51,521 nucleotides of DNA from Lachnospiraceae bacterium A4 (GTDB taxonomy: Bacteria > Bacillota > Clostridia > Lachnospirales > Lachnospiraceae), in NCBI GenBank assembly GCA_000403215.2, contig KE159565.1, positions 145,028 through 196,548 of the forward strand. Reading direction: 5' to 3'. The notes under the pieces were generated by a model. It did not search any database, was not told the DNA's origin, and worked only from the letters and a program-made list of their open reading frames with translations. A program made the translations under genes and the position numbers. This document shows, piece by piece, positions 7,284 through 15,627 of this stretch; within the stretch, counting starts at the first letter, position 1, and the number at the start of each line of letters is the position of its first letter.

Positions 7284-8768
7284 ATGACAAGCCAGACATT
7301 GCGTGAAGCGCGTAAATATGAGGAGACGGTTGAAAAAAATATTGCGAAGGAGGAGCGGCCGGATTTTCACCTGTGTTCCCGCGTGGGGTGGATGAACGAC
7401 CCCAACGGATTTTGTTATTACAAAGGCATGTATCATCTGTATTACCAGTATTATCCCTACGAATCGAAGTGGGGGCCGATGCACTGGGGACATGCGGTGA
7501 GCAAGGATCTTTTGCACTGGGAGTATCTTCCTGCAGCGCTTGCACCGGACGAGACATATGACAGGGATGGGTGCTTTTCGGGAAGTGCACTGACACTGCC
7601 CGACGGCAGGCATCTGCTGGTATACACCAGTGTTATCAAGGAGCGTCAGGAAAATGACGTAATCCGTGATATACAGACACAGAGCCTTGCGGTCGGCGAC
7701 GGACTTGACTATCAAAAGTACGAAAAGAATCCTGTCCTCGATGAGAAGGATTTGCCCGAAGGCGCCAGCAAGTTTGATTTCCGCGATCCGAAGGTGTGGC
7801 AGAATGCGGACGGCACATACAGTTGTGTTTTTGGAAACGCGCGGACTGACGGCGACGGACAAGTCTTATTGTATGGAAGCAAGGACGGGTTTCAATGGGA
7901 ATATGAGAAAGTATTAATTTCAAACAATGGCCGTTTTGGGAAGATGTGGGAGTGCCCCGATTTCTTTCCGCTGGACGGAAAATGGGTTCTTCTTGCAAGC
8001 CCGACGGACATGCTGCCGCAGGGGTTTGAATACCACAATGGCAATGGTTCGCTCTGCCTGATTGGCACCTATGATGAGCAGACCAAAACATTTCATGAGG
8101 AGCATGACCAGGCGATTGACTACGGCATTGATTTCTATGCATCACAGACGATGCTCGCCCCGAACGGGCGCCGGATTATGGTCGGCTGGATGCAGAACTG
8201 GGATACTTGTACACTGCGCTCGCCGGAGGAGCCATGGATTGGCCAGATGAGTCTGCCAAGAGAGCTGTCCATCCGAAATGGCAGGCTTTATCAGGCTCCG
8301 GTGCGGGAACTGGACGCAATGCGGTGCAACAAGGTTGCGCACGAAAAGGTTTCGTTTACAGGTACAATCAGCCTTGCAGGCGTACAGGGACGGCGCGTTG
8401 ACATGGAGCTGACCTTGCGGGCGGGGGATGCAAATGCGCTTTACCAGAAGTTTGCTGTCCGCTTTGCACAGAATGACAAATATCAGACATCTCTGAGTTT
8501 CCGCCCGCGTGAGTCCATCCTCAAAGTGGACAGGAAATTTTCCGGTTCCCGCAGGGCGATCATTCACCAGAGACGCAGCCTTGTCAACAGTAAGGACGGG
8601 AACTTAAAGCTGCGCATCATCCTTGACCGCTTTAGCGTGGAAGTGTTTGTCAATGACGGCGAACAAGTCCTGACAGCGACGATGTACACCGACCAGTCGG
8701 CGCAGGGGATTTCGTTCTTTGCGGACGGAATGGTGGAGATGGATGTCACCAAGTATGACTTGATGTAG
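7284..8768 (+). CDS. scrB: Sucrose-6-phosphate hydrolase / beta-fructofuranosidase (GH32)
   Basis: This encodes 494 residues, full length for GH32. It hydrolyses the fructosyl bond of sucrose 6-phosphate, sucrose or short fructans in the cytoplasm. The nucleophile Asp39 lies in WMNDPNG, the transition-state stabiliser Asp168 in FRDP and the acid/base Glu223 in ECPD. A C-terminal beta-sandwich follows (about 350-494), with LRIILDRFSVEVFVNDGE. There is no signal peptide. I chose ATG 7284 because AGGAG (7271-7275) is 8 bases upstream; the ATG at 7278 is too close. The fructokinase follows at 88 bp, but no PTS or ABC sugar transporter is adjacent, so the imported form of the sugar is uncertain. 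Confidence 0.93.
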   Translation: MTSQTLREARKYEETVEKNIAKEERPDFHLCSRVGWMNDPNGFCYYKGMYHLYYQYYPYESKWGPMHWGHAVSKDLLHWEYLPAALAPDETYDRDGCFSGSALTLPDGRHLLVYTSVIKERQENDVIRDIQTQSLAVGDGLDYQKYEKNPVLDEKDLPEGASKFDFRDPKVWQNADGTYSCVFGNARTDGDGQVLLYGSKDGFQWEYEKVLISNNGRFGKMWECPDFFPLDGKWVLLASPTDMLPQGFEYHNGNGSLCLIGTYDEQTKTFHEEHDQAIDYGIDFYASQTMLAPNGRRIMVGWMQNWDTCTLRSPEEPWIGQMSLPRELSIRNGRLYQAPVRELDAMRCNKVAHEKVSFTGTISLAGVQGRRVDMELTLRAGDANALYQKFAVRFAQNDKYQTSLSFRPRESILKVDRKFSGSRRAIIHQRRSLVNSKDGNLKLRIILDRFSVEVFVNDGEQVLTATMYTDQSAQGISFFADGMVEMDVTKYDLM

Positions 8769-8856
8769 TGCTGTTTTTGTGTTAAAATTTTTATATCAGA
8801 ATGCGGCGTATTTTCTTTATGCGGTTGTGAGCATTACACGAAAGGAGTAAGTACTT

Positions 8857-9822
8857 ATGGGCAGTTATGATGTAACGGCGTTGGGGGAACTGTTAATTGA
8901 TTTCACGGAAAACGGGGTGAGCGGACAGGGGAATCCGCTGTTTGAGGCAAATCCGGGAGGGGCGCCCTGCAATGTATTGGCGATGCTCTCCAAGCTGGGG
9001 CATAAAACTTCGTTTATCGGAAAAGTTGGAAAGGATTTTTTTGGTGAACAGTTAAAAAGTGCAGTTATGGAGGTCGGTATCCATGCGGACAGCTTGTATA
9101 TGGACGAGGAGGTTCACACGACACTCGCCTTGGTTCACACAGAACCTGATGGCGACAGGGATTTTTCGTTCTACCGCAATCCGGGGGCGGATATGATGCT
9201 GACGGAGTCAGAGCTTCCGGCAGAACAGCTTCGCGCTTCCAAAATCTTTCATTTCGGCACGCTATCCATGACACATGAGGGTGTGCGCGCCGCGACCAGA
9301 AGGGCAGTCAGCATTGCAAAGGAAGCAGGAGCGGTCATCTCATTTGACCCGAACCTGCGGCCGCCGCTCTGGAAATCACTCGAGGACGCAAAAGAGCAGG
9401 TCGAGTATGGTTTGGCACACTGCGATGTGCTCAAAATCTCTGACAATGAAATCCAGTGGTTTACCGGCGAGGAGGATTTTGATGCAGGCATTGAAAAACT
9501 CCGCAGTCAATACCAGATTCCGCTGATTCTGCTCTCGATGGGCAAAGAGGGGAGCCGCGCGTACTACAAAGATTTCCGTGTGGAGGTAAAGCCCTTTTTG
9601 CAGGAAAAAACCATTGAGACCACCGGCGCGGGCGATACGTTCGGGGCATGTTGTCTGCATCATGTGTTAAAATACGGGCTTGATGGATTTGACGCGTCTA
9701 AACTCGCGGAAATGCTTACCTTCGCCAATGCCGCCGCGTCAATCATCACGACGAGAAAGGGCGCGCTGCGCGTGATGCCGTCGCTTGAAGAAATTGAGGA
9801 AATGATCAAAAGTATCGAGTAA
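8857..9822 (+). CDS. scrK: Fructokinase (PfkB/ribokinase family)
   Basis: This encodes 321 residues, the normal family length. It phosphorylates the fructose released by the upstream hydrolase, using ATP. The N-terminal ALGELLIDF and GGAPCNVLAMLSKLG are the first PfkB signature and substrate contacts. The C-terminal TTGAGDTFGACCLHH holds the catalytic aspartate and anion hole. GGAG (8844-8847) is 9 bases before the ATG. It probably shares the promoter upstream of the GH32 gene and ends at a GC-rich hairpin. Confidence 0.92.
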   Translation: MGSYDVTALGELLIDFTENGVSGQGNPLFEANPGGAPCNVLAMLSKLGHKTSFIGKVGKDFFGEQLKSAVMEVGIHADSLYMDEEVHTTLALVHTEPDGDRDFSFYRNPGADMMLTESELPAEQLRASKIFHFGTLSMTHEGVRAATRRAVSIAKEAGAVISFDPNLRPPLWKSLEDAKEQVEYGLAHCDVLKISDNEIQWFTGEEDFDAGIEKLRSQYQIPLILLSMGKEGSRAYYKDFRVEVKPFLQEKTIETTGAGDTFGACCLHHVLKYGLDGFDASKLAEMLTFANAAASIITTRKGALRVMPSLEEIEEMIKSIE

Positions 9823-9824
9823 AA

Positions 9825-9850
9825 ACAGGGGGCTCATCGAAGCCCCCTGT
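9825..9850 (+). terminator. Hairpin after the fructokinase gene
   Basis: The 10-bp arms ACAGGGGGCT (9825-9834) and AGCCCCCTGT (9841-9850) enclose a 6-base loop and start 2 bases after the stop codon. The following bases are not a clean T run, so termination strength is uncertain. Confidence 0.75.
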
Positions 9851-9874
9851 ATCATCATTAAAGAATGATAGCCG

Positions 9875-9967
9875 TTAGGAACATAATCTTTTTTCGGTAA
9901 ATTTCTTAATAAGTCCGCCCGTATCCCCATTGATTCTTGGAGAACCATTTAATATCAAAGTTTTCAT
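9875..9967 (-). pseudogene. N-terminal remnant of an NADPH-dependent FMN reductase
   Basis: On the minus strand, an ATG at 9967 with GAGG upstream encodes only 30 residues, MKTLILNGSPRINGDTGGLI and ten more, then TAA. The LNGSPR..GDT segment is the phosphate-binding loop that opens flavodoxin-fold NADPH-dependent FMN reductases and iron-sulfur flavoproteins, which are about 150-200 residues long. The rest is absent, and the fructokinase terminator lies directly beyond. The truncation falls at a TTAGGAAC sequence that resembles the end of the palindromic element at 5259. It is a gene fragment, not expected to be functional. Confidence 0.6.
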
Positions 9968-10242
9968 AACAACCTCATTTCTGATTTATATACTTGATTA
10001 TAAAATATTTGCCTGCTGCTTGCAATGTATATTTACATGCCCGTTTTTCGTGTGTACAAAATTTCGAAAAGGTCCATTTCAATCGACATAATAAGAAGTA
10101 AGAATATTGAAAAATCTTAAAAATACAGTGTTTCAGGCACTTTCAAAGATTTAAAATCAGGACATTATAAGGAACTGTTCAGAAATTTCTTCCAGTGGAA
10201 TATGTAAAATTTTTTGTATTACGCAAGTGCGAGCAGACAAAC
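9968..10242. other. A+T-rich intergenic stretch without a gene
   Basis: I see no supported gene here. A copy of the AAGGAACTGTTCAGAAATTT motif begins at 10170; it resembles the ends of the palindromic element at 5259-5423 and related short sequences near 12782 and 22574. The stretch may be debris of old insertions. Confidence 0.5.
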
Positions 10243-10282
10243 AATAAAAACTGCTGCCATGAAGGAGAAGCTGGCAGCAGTT
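10243..10282 (-). terminator. Rho-independent terminator of the Uma2 gene
   Basis: Reading the minus strand, AACTGCTGCCA and TGGCAGCAGTT form an 11-bp stem (10272-10282 with 10249-10259) followed by TTTTTATTG. It lies 17 bases after the stop codon. Strong stem and T run. Confidence 0.88.
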
Positions 10283-10298
10283 CAGGGGAATGTAGAAC

Positions 10299-10853
10299 TT
10301 AGGAACCAAGGTCAAGGCTTGAGAAGTTAATATACAAGTCCTCATAGATTCCAGCCTTGATCGTATCAGTAAAAGAATATGCTTTCGTGATAAATTGTCC
10401 AGATTCCATATTGTATACAAAGACTTGATTGCTTTGAGTGTCAACAATCCAGTATTCGCGGACATGGGCATCGTGGTACAGGTTCAGTTTTGTGATGTAA
10501 TCATGACTGGGATTGGACGGGGAGACAATTTCAATAATCCAGTCAGGCGCGCCGACGCAGCCGCGCGATGTAATCTTGTCTGTGTCGCATATGACAGAGA
10601 TATCCGGTTCAAGTACGGTATCCTTTTTATCGTTGAGCTGTACGCCGAACGGAGCAGCGTAGACACGGCATTTACTGCCCTTTGACTTAATATAGTTTTT
10701 TATGACATAATACAGTTCACCGGAGATATCTTGATGTATGGTGCTGGGAGACGCCATATAGACGATCTGCCCATCAATCAGTTCTGCGCGGATATCATCA
10801 GGCATATTGTAAAAGTCCTCAACTGTGTAATATTTTTCTTGTGGTAATGGCAT
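10299..10853 (-). CDS. Uma2 family endonuclease-like protein (DUF820)
   Basis: This encodes 184 residues, the full family length. Uma2 proteins adopt a restriction endonuclease-like (PD-(D/E)XK) fold; their biological role is poorly known. Visible motifs are YTVEDFYNMPDDIRAELIDG, VLEPDISVIC (conserved aspartate) and GAPDWIIEIVSPSN (catalytic glutamate), then KLNLYHDAHVREYWIVD. I chose ATG 10853, 8 bases after AAGGAAG; a GTG at 10862 is the first possible start. It stands alone with its own terminator. Such genes occur in very variable numbers and near mobile DNA; the adjacent IS fits that. Confidence 0.85.
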   Translation of the reverse strand: MPLPQEKYYTVEDFYNMPDDIRAELIDGQIVYMASPSTIHQDISGELYYVIKNYIKSKGSKCRVYAAPFGVQLNDKKDTVLEPDISVICDTDKITSRGCVGAPDWIIEIVSPSNPSHDYITKLNLYHDAHVREYWIVDTQSNQVFVYNMESGQFITKAYSFTDTIKAGIYEDLYINFSSLDLGS

Positions 10854-10932
10854 TATATTCACTTCCTTTCAGGATACAGTCTTTCTTTTTGAGGAGAATA
10901 CGCATAATATTTCTGCTCATGTTTATTTATAA

Positions 10933-12542
10933 CTTGAGAGTAAAAAGTTTTTTGTAAAAAAATAACCCTTCAGGATGAATTTATGGTATCTTTAAGTTAC
11001 CAACACTTAAGAAAGATACAAGCCACCAGAAGAGTTATTCTGTGTATAAGTTTACCATACTTTCTAGTGGTTTTCCATACGATTATGATGAATTTTATTA
11101 ATAAAGTCCTGTGCCATTTTGAATCCTGTTTTTCCCGTAAAGCATCTTTTGGCTGGTTTGTTACCATTACCCTGGGTCTGATGCTGCGTTCCGACAAGCT
11201 TGGTATTACTTCTGTTATCCGCGATCTTGCGCTTTGTCCGGGCTGTTATGGTTCCATGATCCATTTTTTTCGCTCATCCTCCTGGTCGCTGGAAAATCTA
11301 CGTCTGCGCTGGTTTTCGGCGGTGAAGGAATACTCCCCACTTTATCAGGAAGGCGGTTTCCATGTCCTTGTGGGGGACGGGGTAAAGCAGTCCAAAGAAG
11401 GGCGGCGGATGCCCGGAGTGAAGAAACTGTTTCAGGAATCCGAAAACTCTGCTAAACCAGAGTATATCCACGGGCATATGTTCGGTGGTCTTGGTATCTT
11501 GGCTGGCAATGAACGCAGCTGGGCATGTATCCCCTTAAGCATCCGGCTCCACGACGGCCTTCAGGCTGCCAGGGAGTGGAAGGACGCGGCTGTTTCCAGC
11601 TCCTCCCATGTAATACAGATGGTAGAGGATGCTTATCAGGCTGCCCTCACATTTGGGGATTCCCTGCTCCTGCTGGACAGATACTTTCTCACCGTTCCAG
11701 CTCTTGAAAGACTGCAGTCCCTTAACAGCAGTGGAGACATACGCATGGAGATCGTTACTAAAGCAAAAAAGTCTGCTGTCGCATATGAAAAGCCAGGCCC
11801 CCGTAAATCCAGAAGGGGACGGCCGCCCAGGAAAGGAGCCGCTGTCCACCTGAAGGAAGCATTCCTCTCCCGTAAAGAAGAATTTCAGGACGCAGAAATT
11901 GAACTTTATGGCAGGAAAGAATCTATCCGCTATCTATGCCTGGATCTGCTGTGGGGGCAGAAGCTGTACCAGCAGCTACGTTTTGTTCTGGTAGAAATGA
12001 ATGGAATCCAGAGTATTCTTGTGAGTACCAGCCTGGAACTGGAACCGCTTTCCGTCATCCGTCTGTACAGTTACCGGTTTCGGATCGAATGCACCTTCAG
12101 GGAGCTGAAACAGCAGACCGGAGCATTCTGTTATCATTTTTGGTCAAAGCATATGCCTAAACTGAGCTATTACCAGAAGAAAGAAGAGGCCAGCCCCCTG
12201 GAAAAGGTGGTGGAAGAAAAGGAGCACAGTAATATACTGAAAACAGTACGGGCCATAGAAGTACATATGGTCTTATCCTGCGCAGCCATGGGTATCCTGC
12301 AGAGTCTTTCCATTCTCATGTCAGGGGAATTTTCACCCGGCCAGTTCCGTTACCAACGGACACCTTCCAAAGGAAGGGTATCGGAGGCTGCACTTATGGC
12401 CTACATGAGAAAATATTTTTTCCTGTTTACGGAAAAACATCCGGAATTACAAATAACACAAATAATTCGGAACCAACAAGATACGTCAGGAACCTATGAG
12501 GATTCACTGGCTTCTTAATAGTGCAAACTTTTTACTCTCAAG
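10933..12542 (+). mobile_element. Complete IS4-family insertion sequence (1,610 bp)
   Basis: The ends are perfect 18-bp inverted repeats: CTTGAGAGTAAAAAGTTT at 10933-10950 and its complement at 12525-12542. One transposase gene fills the element. The 8-bp flanking duplication fits the range seen in the IS4 family. It has landed in the intergenic region between the Uma2 gene and the sulfur operon and interrupts no recognisable gene. Confidence 0.93.
10983..12518 (+). CDS. IS4-family DDE transposase
   Basis: This encodes 511 residues. The catalytic triad is visible: Asp in HVLVGDGVKQSK, Asp in SLLLLDRYFL, and Glu in YSYRFRIECTFRELK. The last segment fits the IS4 signature Y-(2)-R-(3)-E-(6)-K exactly. 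A basic RRGRPPRK patch lies in the insertion between the second Asp and the Glu. The ORF is intact, so the element may still be active. The start at 10983 has only a weak ribosome site (AGGA about 9 bases upstream), common in transposase genes. Confidence 0.93.
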   Translation: MVSLSYQHLRKIQATRRVILCISLPYFLVVFHTIMMNFINKVLCHFESCFSRKASFGWFVTITLGLMLRSDKLGITSVIRDLALCPGCYGSMIHFFRSSSWSLENLRLRWFSAVKEYSPLYQEGGFHVLVGDGVKQSKEGRRMPGVKKLFQESENSAKPEYIHGHMFGGLGILAGNERSWACIPLSIRLHDGLQAAREWKDAAVSSSSHVIQMVEDAYQAALTFGDSLLLLDRYFLTVPALERLQSLNSSGDIRMEIVTKAKKSAVAYEKPGPRKSRRGRPPRKGAAVHLKEAFLSRKEEFQDAEIELYGRKESIRYLCLDLLWGQKLYQQLRFVLVEMNGIQSILVSTSLELEPLSVIRLYSYRFRIECTFRELKQQTGAFCYHFWSKHMPKLSYYQKKEEASPLEKVVEEKEHSNILKTVRAIEVHMVLSCAAMGILQSLSILMSGEFSPGQFRYQRTPSKGRVSEAALMAYMRKYFFLFTEKHPELQITQIIRNQQDTSGTYEDSLAS

Positions 12543-12550
12543 ATTTATAA

Positions 12551-12910
12551 CAAGTAAACTTTAAAAGAATGGAAGTTTTTCATTCAGGTTTTCATACATT
12601 GTCAAAATGTGTTCGTATAATAATATCTAAATGTAATACTTTTATTTTTCCCCGATTGTTATGAACGTTTATCGCCTTATGCTTTGAAGTATATCACAAT
12701 ATCAATAAAAATACAGTAATTTTTATTATCTTTAATAAATTTATATTGACAGTCACAAAAATTACTGGAAAAAAGGAGAATTAGGAACTGTTAAGAAGTT
12801 ATAAAAGTGAAAATATGGCAGAACATAAAGAGAAGCAGATTGTCTAAAAACCCTATATTTATGCGCCATTCAATCACATACTACATAATGAAAAATATTG
12901 ACTAAACCTA
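12551..12910. other. A+T-rich intergenic stretch beside the IS
   Basis: No gene is supported. TTAGGAACTGTTAAGAAGTT at 12781-12800 is another copy of the GGAACTGTT motif family seen at the ends of the palindromic element. The remainder is low-complexity A+T DNA. Confidence 0.5.
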
Positions 12911-12939
12911 TTGACATACTATAGATTTAGGAGTATGAT
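12911..12939 (+). promoter_or_regulatory. Consensus promoter of the sulfur operon
   Basis: A perfect TTGACA (12911-12916), a 17-bp spacer and TATGAT (12934-12939). CCTA (12907-12910) and TAGG (12928-12931) form a spaced inverted repeat over the -35 box and spacer, a plausible repressor site. About 115 bases of leader precede the first gene. I saw no S-box or T-box structure there. Confidence 0.8.
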
Positions 12940-13060
12940 ACACCTATACCAAAACATACCAAGTGAATAGGAATTGTAGAGGATTATAGATCATAACTTG
13001 GTGCCTGTGTAGGATTTGGCAGGTTGGAAAACATATTCAGAAAAAACGGAGGAGACTATT

Positions 13061-14398
13061 ATGAGCAGGAACATTAATGAAGAAGGAACGCGCAGGAGAA
13101 GCTATGCGGAAAGGGACTTGAAATTCGAAACCTTACAGCTTCATGTTGGTCAGGAAGCGCCAGACCCGGTGACGGACGCAAGGGCGGTGCCGATTTACCA
13201 GACTTCGTCCTTTGTATTCAAAAATTCAGCGCACGCCGCGGCGCGCTTTGCCTTGCAGGACGCGGGAAACATCTATGGCAGGCTGACCAATCCCACGGAG
13301 GATATATTCGAGCAACGCATGGCAAGGCTCGAGGGCGGTGTCGCGGCGCTTGCGACGGCGTCGGGGGCAGCGGCCGTCACGTATACAATTCAGAATCTTG
13401 CGCAGAACGGCGGGCATATTGTGGCGGCAAAGAATATTTACGGCGGCACCTATAATCTGCTTGCGCACACGCTTGCCGATTACGGTGTGACGACAACCTT
13501 TGTGGATCCGCTTGATGTCACCAGTTTTGAGAGGGCAATTCAGGACAACACAAAAGCATTATATATAGAAACGCTCGGCAATCCCAACTCCGAGGTTTCC
13601 GACATTGAGGCAGTGGCAAAAGTCGCCCATGCCCACAATCTGCCGCTTGTCGTTGACAGTACGTTTGCGACGCCATACCTCGTGCGCCCGCTTGAGTACG
13701 GTGCGGATATTGTTGTGCATTCTGCCACCAAATTTATCGGCGGACACGGTACGACCATCGGCGGCATTATCATAGACGGCGGCAAGTTTGACTGGAAGGC
13801 AGGCGGCAAATTTCCACAGTTTACAGAGCCAAATCCGAGCTATCATGGCATCAGCTTTGTGGACGCGGCGGGGCCTGCGGCGTTTGTCACCAGAATCCGC
13901 GCGATTTTGCTGCGCGATATGGGGGCGACCCTTTCACCCTTCCATGCTTTTATCTTTTTGCAGGGGCTTGAGACGCTCTCCCTGCGCGTGGAGCGCCATG
14001 TGGAAAATGCGCTCAAAGTCGTTGAGTATCTTTCCAAGCATCCATTGGTAGAAAAGGTCAATCATCCGGCAGTGACAAAGGACCCGGAACAGCAGCGTTT
14101 ATATAAAAAATATTTTCCAAACGGCGGCGGGTCCATCTTTACCTTTGAAATCAAGGGCGGAGAGCAGAATGCCAGAACGTTTATAGATCACCTTGAACTG
14201 TTTTCGCTGCTTGCAAATGTGGCGGACGCGAAATCGCTTGTCATTCATCCATACTCGACAACCCACGCAGAGCTGAACGAGCAGGAGAAGGCAGAGCAGG
14301 GCATCAAGCCAAACACGATTCGCCTGTCGATTGGCATTGAGCATATTGATGACATTCTCGAGGACTTGGAAGAGGCATTTCGGGCAGTGCAGCAATAA
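13061..14398 (+). CDS. metY: O-acetylhomoserine sulfhydrylase (PLP-dependent)
   Basis: This encodes 445 residues, typical of O-acetylhomoserine aminocarboxypropyltransferases, longer than the roughly 380-400 of cystathionine synthases and lyases. It makes homocysteine from O-acetylhomoserine and sulfide. The PLP lysine is Lys224 in [14 protein letters not shown]; the cofactor phosphate is held by the GRLTNPT and ASGAAA segments. The C-terminal [19 protein letters not shown] is characteristic of the Cys/Met PLP family. GGAGGAG (13048-13054) fixes the start; the upstream ATG at 13016 lacks a site. It is followed after 31 bp by cysteine synthase, forming a sulfide-assimilation operon. Confidence 0.92.
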   Translation: MSRNINEEGTRRRSYAERDLKFETLQLHVGQEAPDPVTDARAVPIYQTSSFVFKNSAHAAARFALQDAGNIYGRLTNPTEDIFEQRMARLEGGVAALATASGAAAVTYTIQNLAQNGGHIVAAKNIYGGTYNLLAHTLADYGVTTTFVDPLDVTSFERAIQDNTKALYIETLGNPNSEVSDIEAVAKVAHAHNLPLVVDSTFATPYLVRPLEYGADIVVHSATKFIGGHGTTIGGIIIDGGKFDWKAGGKFPQFTEPNPSYHGISFVDAAGPAAFVTRIRAILLRDMGATLSPFHAFIFLQGLETLSLRVERHVENALKVVEYLSKHPLVEKVNHPAVTKDPEQQRLYKKYFPNGGGSIFTFEIKGGEQNARTFIDHLELFSLLANVADAKSLVIHPYSTTHAELNEQEKAEQGIKPNTIRLSIGIEHIDDILEDLEEAFRAVQQ

Positions 14399-14429
14399 AA
14401 AGTATGTTTTATATGAAAGGGAACATAAA

Positions 14430-15362
14430 ATGACAGTATATCAAGGATTTACAGAATTAATTGGAAAAACCCCGCTGGTGGAGGTCACAAATATTGAACA
14501 GGTGCACGCGCTCAAAGCGAAGCTTCTCGTAAAGCTTGAATACCAAAATCCCGCTGGCAGCGTCAAGGACAGGGCAGCATTTTACATGATCAAGGAGGCG
14601 GAGGAAAAAGGACTCTTAAAAGAAGGCTCTGTCATCATAGAGCCGACGAGCGGCAACACAGGCATCGGGCTTGCGGCGATTGCTGCGGCGAAGGGCTACC
14701 GCGCGATTCTTACCATGCCTGACACCATGAGCGTAGAGCGCAGAAATATTCTGAAAGCCTACGGTGCAGAGATTGTCTTGACAGAGGGCGCAAAGGGCAT
14801 GAAGGGCGCGATCGAGAAGGCGGAGGAGCTTGCTGGGGAGATAGAGGGCGCTTACATTCCTGCCCAGTTTGACAATCCGGCGAATGCGCAGGCGCACTAT
14901 GAGACGACTGGACCGGAAATCTGGGCGGACACGGAAGGGACTGTGGATATCTTTGTGGCGAGCGTCGGGACTGGCGGCACAATCACAGGCACAGGAAAGT
15001 ATTTGAAAGAAAAAAATGCCGCGATAAAAGTCGTTGCCGTGGAACCCGCAAGCTCTCCCGTACTATCTGGCGGAGAGGCAGGGGCACATAAGATACAAGG
15101 CATCGGTGCCGGATTTGTGCCGACCGTGCTCGACACTGGCATCTATGATGAAATCATCACGGTCGAGAACGATCTTGCGTTCGAGACATCAAAGGAATTG
15201 ACAAAAAGAGAGGGACTTCTTACCGGCATTTCCTCTGGCGCGGCGCTTTATGCGGCGGTAGAGCTGGCAAAACGGCCAGAAAATGAAGGTAAGACCATTG
15301 TGGTACTTTTGCCAGACAGCGGAGACCGGTATTACTCGACGCCGCTCTTTACAGAAGCATGA
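14430..15362 (+). CDS. cysK: Cysteine synthase A (O-acetylserine sulfhydrylase)
   Basis: This encodes 310 residues, full length. It forms cysteine from O-acetylserine and sulfide with PLP. The PLP lysine is Lys46 in NPAGSVKDRAA. The substrate loop is PTSGNTGIGLA and the phosphate-binding loop is GTGGTITGTGKYLKEKN. The C-terminal SGISSGAALYA-type segment (here TGISSGAALYAAVELA) is conserved. The ATG at 14430 follows AAAGGG by about 9 bases. It is cotranscribed with metY; the pair can channel sulfide into both cysteine and homocysteine. Confidence 0.94.
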   Translation: MTVYQGFTELIGKTPLVEVTNIEQVHALKAKLLVKLEYQNPAGSVKDRAAFYMIKEAEEKGLLKEGSVIIEPTSGNTGIGLAAIAAAKGYRAILTMPDTMSVERRNILKAYGAEIVLTEGAKGMKGAIEKAEELAGEIEGAYIPAQFDNPANAQAHYETTGPEIWADTEGTVDIFVASVGTGGTITGTGKYLKEKNAAIKVVAVEPASSPVLSGGEAGAHKIQGIGAGFVPTVLDTGIYDEIITVENDLAFETSKELTKREGLLTGISSGAALYAAVELAKRPENEGKTIVVLLPDSGDRYYSTPLFTEA

Positions 15363-15363
15363 T

Positions 15364-15411
15364 ATGAACAAACTGCCAGACAGAAGGATATTCTGCTGGC
15401 AGTTTGTTCAT
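15364..15411 (+). terminator. Long hairpin after cysK
   Basis: The 16-bp arms ATGAACAAACTGCCAG (15364-15379) and its complement (15396-15411) are perfect, with a 16-base loop, starting 1 base after the stop codon. No T tract follows, so it may stabilise the 3' end rather than terminate on its own. Confidence 0.6.
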
Positions 15412-15627
15412 GCACAGACCCGAGCAGAGGAAATAAGCCGCAGAAGCTTGATTTTCTAATTAATTATCTATTATACACAAATGTTTTATATCTCTGATAT
15501 ATATTGTTGTAAAAAATAACAGAATATGGTAGCATGTAATATATATCAACGAAGCTGAATGATACAGACAGTTGGAGGTACGCGCAGAACACGTGTACAT
15601 TTCAGAGAAAAGGAAGGTAGAAACGTT

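Larger units (their letters stand above)
10925..12550. repeat. 8-bp target-site duplication around the IS
   Basis: ATTTATAA occurs directly before the left end (10925-10932) and directly after the right end (12543-12550) of the insertion sequence. This shows a simple insertion with an intact duplication, suggesting a fairly recent event. Confidence 0.9.

Noticed and set aside
7140-8145. Minus-strand ORFs opposite scrB
   Set aside because: They overlap an intact GH32 gene and show no family motif.
9739-9948. 69-codon minus-strand ORF after scrK
   Set aside because: It overlaps scrK and its terminator. The meaningful reading of this stretch is the 30-codon flavin reductase start in another frame.
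12940-13060. Possible S-box, T-box or other riboswitch before metY
   Set aside because: The leader is only about 115 bases and I could not find the conserved T-box sequence (AGGGTGGNACCGCG-like) or S-box helices.
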